From Paractinoplanes tereljensis (GTDB lineage: Bacteria > Actinomycetota > Actinomycetes > Mycobacteriales > Micromonosporaceae): a DNA stretch of 64,000 bases. Made by a program: the position numbers and the translations under genes. The notes below the pieces were generated by a model. That model did no database searches. It saw nothing but the letters and a program-made list of their open reading frames with translations, and had not been told where the DNA came from. Location: NCBI RefSeq assembly GCF_016862435.1, contig NZ_BOMY01000033.1, positions 124,001 to 188,000 of the forward strand, given 5' to 3'. This document shows positions 51,622 through 62,984 of the stretch, piece by piece; the stretch's first letter is position 1; each line of letters starts with the position of its first letter.

Positions 51622-52950
51622 TCAACGTGGCACGGAGAGAGCGGGGGAACGCGCTGCCGCGGCCAGCTGGGCGGCGACAGCGGCGTGGTCGGTGGCTATC
51701 AAGCCTGCTGTTATTCGCAGGTGAGGTGGGCCGCCCGACGGGAGGAAGGCGGAGCCGGCGGCCGCCGCGATGCCCGCGCTGGCCAGGGTGATCAGGGCGG
51801 ACTGCTCGTCGGCTACCGGGAGCCACAGGTTCAGGCCGTCGCCGGTGGGGAGCTCGATGCCTTCTGAGCGGAGGCCCTCCACCACCAGGGCCCGTCGCCG
51901 GGCGTACTCGTCGCGGGCCTGGCCCACGGCGGCCACCGACGGCTCGTCGGTGAGCAGGGTCAGCAGCAGGTGTTGCAGCAGGCGGCTGGTCCAGCCCTGG
52001 CCCAGCAGGCGGCGTTCCAGGATCGGGTCGAGTACCGCAGAAGGGCCGCCGACCGCGGCCAGGCGCAGGTCGGGGCCGTGCGACTTGGAGAAGCTGCGGA
52101 CGTGGACGGTCTGCCTCGGCAGGTGGGTGCCGAGCGAGAACAGCGGGCGGGAGGAGACATCCGCGTTCGAGTCGTCTTCCACGGCGTACACCTGGGGGGT
52201 CTGCGTCAGGACCGACGCGAGGGAGGCGGCCCGGGCGGCCGACCACGACGCACCGGTGGGGTTCAAAGCCCGGGGCTGCAGGAAGATCGCGGTGGGGCGC
52301 GAGGCCAAGGCGGCCGACAAACGAGAAGGCAGCATGCCCTCGTCGTCGGTGTCCACGCCGATCGGCTCCGCGCCCAGGGCCTCCAGGAGGTCCAGCAGCG
52401 GGGGGAAGCACGGATTTTCCACGATCGCGCGGTCACCCAGGCGTAACAAAGCCGAGGCAATCTGGTCTATCGCGTCCATCGCGCCGTCGAAGACGGCCAG
52501 GCGTTCCGGCGGGAACGGCCACGTCGATCGCAACAGAGAGGCCAACGCGGGGAGGACGGGCTCGTCCAGGTAACTGGTGGGCGCGGGGGAAAGGCCGGCC
52601 AAAGCCGGCAGCAAAGGCAGCAGAGCCGGATCCGGTACGCCGGTGGAAAGGTCCAGCGTGAAGCCGGTACGGCCGCGTAGCGCCGCGCGGTAGCGGCCCG
52701 GTCCGCTGGTGCGGGATTCGGCGATCACCGTGCCGCGGCGTCCGTCGGTCTGGATGGTGCCGGCCCGGCGCAGCAGCTGCCAGGCCGCGCTGACCGTGGT
52801 GGGGGAGAGGTGCAGTTCGGCCGCGACCGCGCGCACCGGGGGAAGCTTGGCCCCGGGCAGCAGCGTGCCCTCGCCGACGGCCCGCCCTACCGCCTCGGCC
52901 AGGCCGCGCGCGGACAAATCGGTGAGGTTGGATCGGACGGCGTCGAGCAT
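51622..52950 (-). CDS. MocR/GabR-type regulator (GntR helix-turn-helix with aminotransferase domain)
   Basis: A 442-residue MocR-type regulator. The N-terminal GntR winged helix spans about residues 10-75 (LPPVRAVAAELHLSPTTVSAAW). The rest is a class I aminotransferase fold with the PLP Lys289 in SFSKSHGPD and NPTGASWSAARA. In the family the domain senses amino compounds through PLP. The ATG at 52950 is chosen because the motif TTGTGACAG at 52952-52960 is then upstream; an ATG at 52974 is possible. It is divergent from mmsA and the omega-aminotransferase gene, its likely targets. Confidence 0.85.
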   Translation of the reverse strand: MLDAVRSNLTDLSARGLAEAVGRAVGEGTLLPGAKLPPVRAVAAELHLSPTTVSAAWQLLRRAGTIQTDGRRGTVIAESRTSGPGRYRAALRGRTGFTLDLSTGVPDPALLPLLPALAGLSPAPTSYLDEPVLPALASLLRSTWPFPPERLAVFDGAMDAIDQIASALLRLGDRAIVENPCFPPLLDLLEALGAEPIGVDTDDEGMLPSRLSAALASRPTAIFLQPRALNPTGASWSAARAASLASVLTQTPQVYAVEDDSNADVSSRPLFSLGTHLPRQTVHVRSFSKSHGPDLRLAAVGGPSAVLDPILERRLLGQGWTSRLLQHLLLTLLTDEPSVAAVGQARDEYARRRALVVEGLRSEGIELPTGDGLNLWLPVADEQSALITLASAGIAAAAGSAFLPSGGPPHLRITAGLIATDHAAVAAQLAAAARSPALSVPR

Positions 52951-52951
52951 T

Positions 52952-52960
52952 TTGTGACAG
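52952..52960. promoter_or_regulatory. TTGTGACAG motif at the MocR/mmsA boundary
   Basis: Eight of its nine bases (TGTGACAG) recur, in inverted pair, in the leader of the aldehyde dehydrogenase gene (55948-55955 and 55981-55988). It is a candidate site of the MocR regulator. Confidence 0.45.
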
Positions 52961-53009
52961 TACGTTTTAAGCATTGTTCGGTCTAGAGGTGTTACGTAAT
53001 CTCGGCCTC

Positions 53010-54497
<1,488 letters not shown>

Positions 54498-54510
54498 AAG
54501 GCCAAATTTC

Positions 54511-55854
54511 ATGACTTCTACGGATGAGAGCGTGCGCGCGGACGACCGTGCCCACGTCTTCCACTCCTGGTCCGCCCAGAGCCTGATCAACCCGCTGCCC
54601 ATCGCGGGAGCGGAAGGGTCGTACTTCTGGGACTACGAGGGCAAGCGCTACCTCGACTTCTCGTCCCAGCTTGTCAACATCAACATCGGGCACCAGCACC
54701 CGCGGCTGGTCGCGGCCATCCAGGAGCAGGCCGCCAAGCTGTGCACGATCCAGCCGGCCTTCGCCAACGACAAGCGCGGCGAGGCGGCCCGGCTGATCGC
54801 CGAGCTGGCGCCGGGCAGTCTGAACAAGGTGTTCTTCACCAACGGCGGCGCCGAGGCCAACGAGAACGCGATCCGGATGGCTCGCGGGCACACCGGCCGG
54901 CACAAGGTGCTGTCGACCTATCGCAGCTACCACGGGTCGACCGCCGCCGCGATCACGGCGACCGGCGATCCGCGCCGCTGGGCCAATGAGCCGACCGCCG
55001 TCGGGGTCGTGCACTTCTGGGGCCCGTACCCGTATCGGTCGCCTTTTTATTCGGCGAGCCCGGAGCAGGAGACGCAGCGTGCCCTGCAGCACCTGCGCGA
55101 CACCATCGTCTTCGAGGGGGCCGGCACCATCGCGGCCGTCCTGATCGAGACCGTGGTCGGCACCAACGGCATCCTGGTGCCGCCGCCCGGCTACCTGGAC
55201 GGCGTGCGGGCGATCTGCGACGAGTTCGGCATCGTGTTCATCGCCGACGAGGTGATGGCCGGCTTCGGGCGCTGCGGCGAGTGGTTCGCGGTCGACCGCT
55301 GGGGCGTCACTCCCGACCTGATCACCTTCGCCAAGGGCGTCAACTCCGGCTATTTGCCTTTAGGTGGCGTGCTTGTCTCCGACGAGATCGCGGCGACCTT
55401 TGCCGAGCGGCCCTTCCCCGGTGGCCTCACCTACTCCGGGCACCCGCTCGCGTGCGCCTCCGCGGTCGCCTCCATCGAGATCTTCAAGGAGGAGGGGATC
55501 ATCGAGCACGCCCGCGCGCTGGGCGACGACGTGATCGCTCCCGGCCTGGCCGCGTTGCAGGAGAAGCACCCCAGCATCGGCGAGGTACGCGGCCTCGGCG
55601 TCTTCTGGGCTCTTGAGCTGGTGCGCAACCGGGAGACGAAGGAACCGCTGGTGCCGTTCAACGCCTCCGGGGCGGCCGCGGGGCCGATGAACGAGGTCGC
55701 GGCGGCCGCCAAGGAGCGGGGTCTCTGGCCGTTCACGCACTTCAACCGGGTGCACGTGGTGCCGCCCTGCACGGCCACCGCCGACGAGGTCCGTCAGGGC
55801 CTGTCGATCCTCGACGAGGCGCTCGACGTGGCGGATAGGTATTACACAGCCTGA
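54511..55854 (+). CDS. PLP-dependent omega-aminotransferase (class III)
   Basis: A 447-residue class III aminotransferase. It has the PLP Lys275 in TFAKGVNSGYLPLGG, the cofactor motif FTNGGAEANENAIR, and IADEVMAGFGR. It resembles beta-alanine- or putrescine/pyruvate-type enzymes. It lies 13 bases behind mmsA; the pair would turn an omega-amino acid into a semialdehyde and then a CoA ester. The exact amine donor is uncertain. Confidence 0.88.
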   Translation: MTSTDESVRADDRAHVFHSWSAQSLINPLPIAGAEGSYFWDYEGKRYLDFSSQLVNINIGHQHPRLVAAIQEQAAKLCTIQPAFANDKRGEAARLIAELAPGSLNKVFFTNGGAEANENAIRMARGHTGRHKVLSTYRSYHGSTAAAITATGDPRRWANEPTAVGVVHFWGPYPYRSPFYSASPEQETQRALQHLRDTIVFEGAGTIAAVLIETVVGTNGILVPPPGYLDGVRAICDEFGIVFIADEVMAGFGRCGEWFAVDRWGVTPDLITFAKGVNSGYLPLGGVLVSDEIAATFAERPFPGGLTYSGHPLACASAVASIEIFKEEGIIEHARALGDDVIAPGLAALQEKHPSIGEVRGLGVFWALELVRNRETKEPLVPFNASGAAAGPMNEVAAAAKERGLWPFTHFNRVHVVPPCTATADEVRQGLSILDEALDVADRYYTA

Positions 55855-55942
55855 CGCCGGATTGCGTAGCTGCAAGGTGCGGTTCACGCCTGATTCCGTT
55901 TCAGTTTTGGAAATTACTTCGGATTCCCTTGTATAAGGGCTC

Positions 55943-55993
55943 GCGCTTGTGACAGGGTCCTCCACGTCGATCTGTGGGGGCTGTCACAAGCGC
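55943..55993 (+). promoter_or_regulatory. Leader hairpin / paired TGTGACAG motif before the aldehyde dehydrogenase operon
   Basis: A perfect 13-bp inverted repeat (GCGCTTGTGACAG and its complement at 55981-55993) with a 25-base loop that has its own stem (CCAC/GTGG). It ends 7 bases before the AGGAGG of the next gene. As DNA it is a pair of TGTGACAG operator halves; as RNA it is a strong hairpin that could control translation. Confidence 0.65.
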
Positions 55994-56013
55994 CCAACCA
56001 GGAGGTCTACTTC

Positions 56014-57450
56014 GTGAGCACCGCTCAGCCCGAGCTGCGGAACTTCGTCGGTGGCGACTACACCGGCACCGTGGACGGCGCGACGTCGGAAGTCGTCGAC
56101 CCGAGCACGGGGGAGGCCTACGCCCGGGCGCCGATCTCCTCCGCTCACGACGTGGACGCGGCGATGACCGCGGCCGAGGCGGGCTTCGAGCTATGGCGCG
56201 ACGCCACCCCGGCCGAGCGGCAGCGGGCGCTGCTGCGGATCGCTGACGCGGTCGAGGCCCGGGCCGACGAGCTCATCGATGCCGAGTGCCGCAACACCGG
56301 CAAGCCGGTCGAGGCCACCCGGCAGGAAGAGATCGGGCCGATGCTCGACGAGCTGCGCTTCTTCGCGGGCGCGGCGCGCATCCTGGAAGGCAAGAGCGCG
56401 GGCGAATATCTGCGCGACCACACGTCGTACGTGCGGCGCGAGCCGATCGGCGTGTGCGCGCAGATCACCCCGTGGAACTACCCGATGGTGATGGCCGTCT
56501 GGAAGTTCGCGCCGGCCATCGCGGCCGGCAACTCGGTGGTGCTCAAGCCCTCCGACACCACCCCGGTGAGCACGCTCCTGCTCGCCGAGATCGCCGCCGA
56601 GTTCCTGCCGGCCGGCGTGCTCAACGTGGTCTGCGGCGACCGGGACACCGGCCGGGCCGTTGTCGCCCATCCGGCGCCGCAGCTCGTCTCGATCACCGGC
56701 TCCACGCGAGCCGGGATGGAGGTCGCCGTGGCGGCGGCGGCCGACCTGAAGAAGGCCCACCTCGAACTGGGTGGGAAGGCGCCGGTGATCGTCTTCGACG
56801 ACGTCGATATTCAGGCGACCGCCGAGGCGATCGCCGGCGCCGGCTACTTCAACGCCGGGCAGGACTGCACCGCCGCGACCCGGGTGCTGGTGCACTCGCG
56901 GATCGCCGCCGACCTCACCGCGGCGCTGGCGGAGGCGGCTCGCGCCACCCGCGTCGGTCCGCCACAAGACAAAGACGCATTCTTCGGGCCGGTCAACAAT
57001 GCCAATCAGCTTTCCCGAGTTCAGGGCTTTTTGGAACGTACGCCCGATTATGCCGAAATTGTCGCCGGCGGTAAGCGAATCGGTGACCGAGGTTATTTCC
57101 TCGAGCCGACGGTTGTCGCGGGCCTGAAACAGAACGACGAGATGATCCAGGACGAGGTCTTCGGCCCGGTCATCACGGTGCAGGAGTTCGATGACGAGGC
57201 AAAGGCGGTGCGCTGGGCCAACGACGTCCGCTTCGGCCTCTCCGCCAGCGTCTGGACGCAGAACCACGGCGTCGCCATGCGGGTGTCCAGGCGGCTCGAT
57301 TTCGGCGCCGTCTGGATCAACACGCACCTGCCGTTCGTGTCGGAAATGCCGCACGGCGGCTACGGTCACTCGGGTTACGGCAAGGACCTTTCGATGTACG
57401 GGTTCGAGGAGTACACCCGGATCAAGCACGTGATGAGTTACCTGGGCTGA
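56014..57450 (+). CDS. Aldehyde dehydrogenase (gamma-aminobutyraldehyde/PuuC type)
   Basis: A 478-residue NAD(P)-dependent aldehyde dehydrogenase. The catalytic Cys285 is in AGQDCTAA, the general-base Glu is in LELGGKAP, and TPWNYPMVMAVWKFAPA is the cofactor region. The C-terminal PHGGYGHSGYGKDLSMYG is the form seen in aminobutyraldehyde dehydrogenases. The GTG start follows AGGAGG at good spacing. It heads a six-gene operon with potABCD-type importer genes and an amine oxidase, so it probably oxidises 4-aminobutyraldehyde from putrescine to GABA. Confidence 0.9.
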   Translation: MSTAQPELRNFVGGDYTGTVDGATSEVVDPSTGEAYARAPISSAHDVDAAMTAAEAGFELWRDATPAERQRALLRIADAVEARADELIDAECRNTGKPVEATRQEEIGPMLDELRFFAGAARILEGKSAGEYLRDHTSYVRREPIGVCAQITPWNYPMVMAVWKFAPAIAAGNSVVLKPSDTTPVSTLLLAEIAAEFLPAGVLNVVCGDRDTGRAVVAHPAPQLVSITGSTRAGMEVAVAAAADLKKAHLELGGKAPVIVFDDVDIQATAEAIAGAGYFNAGQDCTAATRVLVHSRIAADLTAALAEAARATRVGPPQDKDAFFGPVNNANQLSRVQGFLERTPDYAEIVAGGKRIGDRGYFLEPTVVAGLKQNDEMIQDEVFGPVITVQEFDDEAKAVRWANDVRFGLSASVWTQNHGVAMRVSRRLDFGAVWINTHLPFVSEMPHGGYGHSGYGKDLSMYGFEEYTRIKHVMSYLG

Positions 57451-57496
57451 GGCCCGTTGTACGTACGTCCCCCCGCGCAAAGAGGTACGACACGAC

Positions 57497-58609
57497 ATGA
57501 CCACCCCTCAACCCGCCATCCGGTTCGCGGGCGTCCACAAGAACTACCTGTCGCACGGCGAGTCGGTGCCCGCGGTCAAGCGCATGGACCTGGCGATCGC
57601 GCAAGGCGAGTTCTTCTCGCTGCTCGGCCCGTCCGGCTGCGGCAAGACCACCACCATGCGGATGATCGCCGGGTTCGAGGAGCCGTCCGGCGGCAAGGTC
57701 TACCTCGACGGCAAGGACGTCACCGGGGTCGCGCCGAACAAGCGTGACGTCAACATGGTGTTCCAGTCGTACGCTCTGTTCCCCCACCTGAACACGTACC
57801 AGAACGTGGCGTTCGGGCTCGAGCGCAAGAAGGTCGGCAAGGCCGAGATCAAGAAGCGCGTCGGCGAGATGCTCGAGATCGTCTCGCTGACCGGCATGGA
57901 GAAGCGCGCGCCCAAGGAGATGTCCGGCGGCCAGCAGCAGCGCGTCGCCCTGGCCCGCGCGCTGGTCAACCACCCGCGCGCGCTGCTGCTCGACGAGCCG
58001 CTCGGCGCCCTCGACCTCAAGCTGCGCCAGCAGATGCAGATCGAGCTCAAGCGCATCCAGCGCGAGGTCGGCATCACCTTCGTCTATGTCACCCACGACC
58101 AGGGTGAGGCGCTGACGATGTCGGACCGGATCGCGGTCATGAACACCGGCGTGATCGAGCAGCTCGGCTCACCGCGGGAGATCTACGAGCGGCCGGCCAG
58201 CCGGTTCGTGGCCGGCTTCATCGGCACCTCGAACCTCGTCGACGGCCACATCGACCGCTGCGAGAACGGCCTGGCCGTGGTGGCGTACTCGCCGCAGGAC
58301 CGGGTCGTGGTGCCGGTCGGCAGCGCGGCGCGGCCCGGCGACAAGATCGAGATCTCGGTGCGCCCGGAGAAGATCGACCTGCACCGGGGGGTGCCACCGG
58401 TGTCCTCGACCGGGGGAAGTGTTCTTTCCGGGGTTGTCAACGAGGTTGTTTATCACGGAACTTCAACGAACTACACCGTAGCGACGGCAGCGGGTGCGGA
58501 CTTTACTGTCTTCGATCAAAATGCTTCGAATGCCGACGATCTTGCTGATCGCGGCGATCGAGTCTTCCTGACCTGGGCCCCCCAGCACTCATACATGATC
58601 GGAGTCTGA
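57497..58609 (+). CDS. potA: Polyamine ABC importer ATP-binding protein
   Basis: A 370-residue ATPase with Walker A GPSGCGKTT, signature MSGGQQQRVALARA, Walker B LLLDEPLGALD and the H-loop VTHDQGEA. The C-terminal TOBE domain (about 290-365; EISVRPEKIDL) is the PotA-type regulatory part. It follows the aldehyde dehydrogenase by 46 bases and precedes the binding protein by 4, so it belongs to the same operon. Confidence 0.92.
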   Translation: MTTPQPAIRFAGVHKNYLSHGESVPAVKRMDLAIAQGEFFSLLGPSGCGKTTTMRMIAGFEEPSGGKVYLDGKDVTGVAPNKRDVNMVFQSYALFPHLNTYQNVAFGLERKKVGKAEIKKRVGEMLEIVSLTGMEKRAPKEMSGGQQQRVALARALVNHPRALLLDEPLGALDLKLRQQMQIELKRIQREVGITFVYVTHDQGEALTMSDRIAVMNTGVIEQLGSPREIYERPASRFVAGFIGTSNLVDGHIDRCENGLAVVAYSPQDRVVVPVGSAARPGDKIEISVRPEKIDLHRGVPPVSSTGGSVLSGVVNEVVYHGTSTNYTVATAAGADFTVFDQNASNADDLADRGDRVFLTWAPQHSYMIGV

Positions 58610-58613
58610 CGCT

Positions 58614-59861
58614 ATGTCTGCGAATATTTCCGACCCGTCCTTCCTGCGCGGCCTCACCCAGAGCCGCATGGGCCGCCGGGACGCCCTTCGCCTCTCCGGT
58701 CTAGCAGGCATGGGCGCATTCCTGGCCGCCTGTGGCGTGCAGGGCAAGGGCACCCCGGGTGCCAGTGCCGCCCCCGACGCGGTCGAGAAGTTCTGGGCCG
58801 GCAAGGCGCTGACCAAGCACGTCGACTTCGCCAACTGGCCGCTGTACATGGACCCGAAGAAGCCCGAGCTCAAGAAGTTCACCGCGGAAACTGGCATCTC
58901 GGTCAACTACCAAGAGGTCATCCAGGAGATGGGCCCCTGGTTCGCCAAGGTGCAGCCGCAGCTCGCCGCGGGCCAGTCCATCGGCTACGACCTGATGGTC
59001 ATCACCAACAGCTTCCAGTTCAGCCAGTTCCGCGACTCCGGCTTCCTGGCCCCGCTCGACCACTCGAAGCTGCCGAACTACACCAAGAACGCATCCCCGG
59101 CGTACGCCAAGGAAGCCTTCGACCCGGGCAACGTCTACAGCGTTCCGTGGGCGTCCGGCATGACCGGCATCGCGTACGACCCGAAGAAGACCGGCCGCAA
59201 GCTCACCAAGCTGGCCGACCTGTGGGACCCGGCGTTCAAGGGCAAGGTCGGCATGTTCTCCGACACCCAGGAACTGGGCAACTTCGGCCTGATGGTGCTC
59301 GGCATCGACCCGGCCAAGTCGACCATCGACGACTGGCAGAAGGCGGCCGACAAGCTCAAGGAGCAGAAGAAGGCGGGCATCGTCCGCAACTACTACGACC
59401 AGAGCTACGTCGACGCGCTGGGTAAGGGCGAGGTCTGGATCACCCAGGCCTGGTCCGGCGACATCTTCCAGAAGAACCTCTCGGACGGTACCGAGTTCGA
59501 GTTCTTCGTCCCGGAAGAGGGCGGCACGATCTGGACCGACAACTTCACGATCCCGATCACCGCCAAGGCGCCGCTCGACGCGATCACGCTGATCGACTAC
59601 TTCTACAAGGTCGACATCGCCGCCTCGCTGGCCGAGTACATCAACTACGTCGCGCCGGTGCCGACGGCCAAGGAACAGATCCTCAAGGACGCCGAGAAGC
59701 TGTCCGGCGACGACAAGACCGCGATGCTCGCGATCGCGAACAGCAAGCTGGTGTTCCCTGCCGACGCCGAGTACGCCAAGCTGCACTACTACGTGTCCTT
59801 CGAGACCGCCGAAGAGCAGCAGAACTACCAGAAGACCTTCGAACCGATCGTGCTGGGTTGA
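58614..59861 (+). CDS. potD: Polyamine ABC importer, substrate-binding lipoprotein (PotD-like)
   Basis: A 415-residue spermidine/putrescine-type binding protein. The leader RRDALRLSGLAGMGAFLAAC40 is Tat-like and ends in a lipobox. The mature part has FANWPLYMD, YDLMVITNSFQF, VPWASGMTGIAYD, VWITQAWSGDIFQ and DNFTIPITAKAP, the PotD pattern whose Trp/Asp residues hold the diamine. It lies between the ATPase and permease genes. Confidence 0.9.
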   Translation: MSANISDPSFLRGLTQSRMGRRDALRLSGLAGMGAFLAACGVQGKGTPGASAAPDAVEKFWAGKALTKHVDFANWPLYMDPKKPELKKFTAETGISVNYQEVIQEMGPWFAKVQPQLAAGQSIGYDLMVITNSFQFSQFRDSGFLAPLDHSKLPNYTKNASPAYAKEAFDPGNVYSVPWASGMTGIAYDPKKTGRKLTKLADLWDPAFKGKVGMFSDTQELGNFGLMVLGIDPAKSTIDDWQKAADKLKEQKKAGIVRNYYDQSYVDALGKGEVWITQAWSGDIFQKNLSDGTEFEFFVPEEGGTIWTDNFTIPITAKAPLDAITLIDYFYKVDIAASLAEYINYVAPVPTAKEQILKDAEKLSGDDKTAMLAIANSKLVFPADAEYAKLHYYVSFETAEEQQNYQKTFEPIVLG

Positions 59862-59862
59862 T

Positions 59863-60726
59863 ATGGATCGACTAAAACGTCAGCTCACGCCGTACCTTCT
59901 GGTTCTGCCGGGTGGGCTTTGGCTGTTGCTGTTCTTCGCCATCCCGATGATCGCGATGCTCTCGCTGTCGCTGCAGCAGGGTGACGTCGTCAACGGTTAC
60001 CGCTTCACGTTCCACTGGCAGAACTACACCGAGGCGATCGAGGCCTACAACACCCAGCTGATCCGGTCCCTGATCTACGGCGCGATCGCCACGATCATCC
60101 TGATCATCCTGGCCTTCCCGGTGGCGTACTACATCGCGTTCTACGGCGGCAAGCGCAAACCGACGTACCTCTTCCTTCTGCTTCTGCCGTTCTTCGTGTC
60201 GTTCGTCCTGCGGACGATCTCGTGGCGGCAGATCCTGACCGACGAGGGGCCGGTGCTGGGACCGCTCAAGGACCTCGGCCTGCTGTCTGATTCGTACCAT
60301 ATTCTGGGTACGGCGCCGGCGGTCATCGGCGGCCTGGTCTACAACTTCCTGCCGTTCATGGTGCTGCCGATCTACGTGGCCCTGGAGCGGATCGACCCCC
60401 GGGTCGTGGAGGCGGCGCGTGACCTGTACGCGAGCCCGCTCACCTCGTTCCGCAAGGTGATCTTCCCGCTCGCGCTGCCCGGCGTTTTCGCCGGCGTGCT
60501 GATGTCGTTCGTGCCGGTCAGCTCGGACTACGTCAACTCCGAGGTGCTCGGCAGTTCGTCGACCACGATGATCGGCCAGGTGATCCAGGCGCAATACCTG
60601 GTCAACTCGGACTATCCGACGGCGTCGGCGCTCTCGTTCATCCTGATGGCGGTGCTGCTCGTCGGGATCTTCGCCTACGCCCGGGCGCTGGGCACCGAAG
60701 ACGTGATGAAGGTGGCGGCCCGATGA
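59863..60726 (+). CDS. potB: Polyamine ABC importer permease (PotB-like)
   Basis: A 287-residue permease with six membrane segments. The EAA loop is VEAARDLYASPLTSFRKVIFP. PFFVSFVLRTISWRQIL is the PotB-type stretch. It starts one base after the potD stop and overlaps potC by 4 bases. Confidence 0.92.
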   Translation: MDRLKRQLTPYLLVLPGGLWLLLFFAIPMIAMLSLSLQQGDVVNGYRFTFHWQNYTEAIEAYNTQLIRSLIYGAIATIILIILAFPVAYYIAFYGGKRKPTYLFLLLLPFFVSFVLRTISWRQILTDEGPVLGPLKDLGLLSDSYHILGTAPAVIGGLVYNFLPFMVLPIYVALERIDPRVVEAARDLYASPLTSFRKVIFPLALPGVFAGVLMSFVPVSSDYVNSEVLGSSSTTMIGQVIQAQYLVNSDYPTASALSFILMAVLLVGIFAYARALGTEDVMKVAAR

Positions 60727-61568
60727 GCCAGGCTGTGCTCGACCGTTCACCTGACACCAAGACGCACGCGGCGAAGCCGAAGCGGCGCTTCACCGGCAAG
60801 TCGCTGCTGTTCACCTACACCTGGCTGGTGATCATCTGGCTGGTCGTGCCCATCTTCGTGATGATCGCGTTCAGCTTCAACGACACCAAGGGCCGCTACA
60901 ACCAGGAGTGGTCGGGCTTCACCTTCAAGTGGTACGGGAAGATCTTCGAGATCGAGGACCTGACCAAGGCCCTGTGGACCTCGCTGGCCATCGCGGTGAT
61001 CTCCAGCATCATCTCCGGCGCGCTCGGCACCGGCATCGGCTACGCCCTCGGCCGCTACCGGTTCCGCGGCTCCGGGACGCTGAACATCATCATGTTCGCC
61101 ACCATCTCGTCGCCCGAGCTGATCATGGGTGCGTCCCTGCTCAGCCTGTTCGTCTCGCTCGCGCTCGGCCTCGGGGCGGTGACGATCACGATCGCGCACG
61201 TCATGTTCTCGATCTCGTTCGTCGCGACCATCGTCCGGGCCCGGGTGGTCACGCTCGACCGGTCCATCGAGGAGGCGGCCGCCGACCTGGGCGCCACCGG
61301 CTGGACCACGTTCTGGAAGGTCACGTTCCCGATCATCCTGCCGGCGGTCTTCTCCGGCGTGCTGCTCGCGTTCGCGCTCTCCATCGACGACTTCGTCGTC
61401 ACCAACTTCACCGCGGGAAGTACGACCACGTTCCCGCTCTGGATCTGGGGATCCACCCGCGTCGGCCTGCCTCCGCAGGTCAACGTGATGGGCACCCTGA
61501 TCTTCGCGGCCGGCGTCCTGATCGCCGTCGTGACCAACATTCGCTCCAGGCAAGGTAAGCGGGATTGA
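60723..61568 (+). CDS. potC: Polyamine ABC importer permease (PotC-like)
   Basis: A 281-residue permease with six membrane segments. The EAA loop is EEAAADLGATGWTTFWKVTFP, and SIDDFVVTNFTAG is the typical PotC C-terminal stretch. The ATG overlaps the potB stop as ATGA. With PotA, PotB and PotD it completes the importer. Confidence 0.92.
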   Translation: MSQAVLDRSPDTKTHAAKPKRRFTGKSLLFTYTWLVIIWLVVPIFVMIAFSFNDTKGRYNQEWSGFTFKWYGKIFEIEDLTKALWTSLAIAVISSIISGALGTGIGYALGRYRFRGSGTLNIIMFATISSPELIMGASLLSLFVSLALGLGAVTITIAHVMFSISFVATIVRARVVTLDRSIEEAAADLGATGWTTFWKVTFPIILPAVFSGVLLAFALSIDDFVVTNFTAGSTTTFPLWIWGSTRVGLPPQVNVMGTLIFAAGVLIAVVTNIRSRQGKRD

Positions 61569-61574
61569 TAACTC

Positions 61575-62972
61575 GTGGGTTCGCCCCTGTTCCATCTGAA
61601 AGACGCGATTCCTGAGCCGTTCTGGCTCACCCAGGCGGGGGCTCCGGCCCCCGCCGACCCGCTCGACGGCCTCACCACCGCGGACCTCGCGGTGGTGGGG
61701 GCCGGGTACAGCGGCCTGTGGACCGCCCTGATCGCCAAGGAGCGGGACCCCTCGCTCGACGTGGTGATCGTCGAGGCGGGCACGGCCGGATGGGCGGCCT
61801 CCGGCCGGAACGGCGGCTTCTGCGCCGCCAGCATCACTCACGGCTTCGACAACGGCATGTCGCGCTTCCCCGGCGAGATGGACACTCTGCTGCGCCTCGG
61901 CCAGGAGAATCTCGACGAGATCGAGTCGGCCGTCGAGCGCTACGGGATCGACTGCGATTTCCGCCGCTCCGGCGAGCTGCACGTCGCCACCGAGGACTGG
62001 CAGTGGCGCGACCTGCAGGCCGGCCACGCCGCCGAGTTGGCGCACGGTCTCGACGTCACCCTGCTCGACCGCGATGCGGTCCGCGCGGAGGTCGACTCGC
62101 CCACCTACAAGGGCGCGGTTTTCGACCGTACGGGCTGCGCGCTCGTCGACCCGGCCCGGCTGGCCTGGGGTCTGCGGCAGGCGTGCCTGTCGCTGGGCGT
62201 CCGGATCTACGAGAACTCGCCGGTCCAGCGGATTGCCGCCTCGGCCGCCGCGCTGACCCTGCACACCTGGCGCGGCTCGGTGCGGGCCCGCAAGGTGGTG
62301 CTGGCCACCGGCGCGCACGGCCGGCTGCTCAAGCGGCTGCAGCAGTTCGTCATCCCGGTCTACGACTACGCGCTGATGACCGAGCCGCTGTCGGAATCGC
62401 AGCTGGCCGCGATCGGCTGGCGCAACCGGCAGGGCATCGGCGACTCCGGCAACCAGTTCCACTACTACCGGCTCACCGCCGACAACCGCATCCTGTGGGG
62501 CGGTTACGACGCCGTCTACTTCAACGGCGGCCGGATCGACCCGTCCCAGGACCAGCGCGAGTCGACGTTCGAGGTGCTGGCGTCGCACTTCGCGACGACG
62601 TTCCCGCAGCTGGAGGGCCTGCGCTTCACCCACAAGTGGGGCGGCGTGATCGACTGCTGCAGCCGGTTCAGCGCCTTCTTCGGCACCGCCCACGGCGGCC
62701 GCCTGGCCTACGCGGCCGGCTACACCGGCTTGGGCGTCGGCGCGACCCGCTTCGGCGCGAAGGTCATGCTCGACCAGCTCTCCGGGAAACCGACCGAGCT
62801 GACCGGGCTGAAGATGGTCCGCTCGAAGCCGATCCCGTTCCCGCCCGAGCCGATCCGCAGCGGCGTGATCCAGCTGACCCGCTGGTCCACCGCCCAGGCC
62901 GACGCCAACCAGGGCAAACGCAACCTGTGGCTCCGCACCCTGGACGCGATGGGGTTGGGCTTCGACTCCTGA
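61575..62972 (+). CDS. FAD-dependent amine oxidase (DAO family, PuuB-like)
   Basis: A 465-residue FAD oxidoreductase. The dinucleotide motif VVGAGYSGLWTALIA is near residues 37-51, the second acidic strand end VVIVEAG near 67, and SGRNGGFC follows. The C-terminal GYTGLGVGATRFGAK closes the FAD site. It resembles gamma-glutamylputrescine oxidase, which oxidises the amine released after import. The GTG at 61575 lies 6 bases after potC. In this operon it would make the aldehyde that the first gene oxidises. I see no glutamate-putrescine ligase here, so free putrescine or another amine may be used. Confidence 0.85.
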   Translation: MGSPLFHLKDAIPEPFWLTQAGAPAPADPLDGLTTADLAVVGAGYSGLWTALIAKERDPSLDVVIVEAGTAGWAASGRNGGFCAASITHGFDNGMSRFPGEMDTLLRLGQENLDEIESAVERYGIDCDFRRSGELHVATEDWQWRDLQAGHAAELAHGLDVTLLDRDAVRAEVDSPTYKGAVFDRTGCALVDPARLAWGLRQACLSLGVRIYENSPVQRIAASAAALTLHTWRGSVRARKVVLATGAHGRLLKRLQQFVIPVYDYALMTEPLSESQLAAIGWRNRQGIGDSGNQFHYYRLTADNRILWGGYDAVYFNGGRIDPSQDQRESTFEVLASHFATTFPQLEGLRFTHKWGGVIDCCSRFSAFFGTAHGGRLAYAAGYTGLGVGATRFGAKVMLDQLSGKPTELTGLKMVRSKPIPFPPEPIRSGVIQLTRWSTAQADANQGKRNLWLRTLDAMGLGFDS

Positions 62973-62984
62973 AGACCCGGAGGA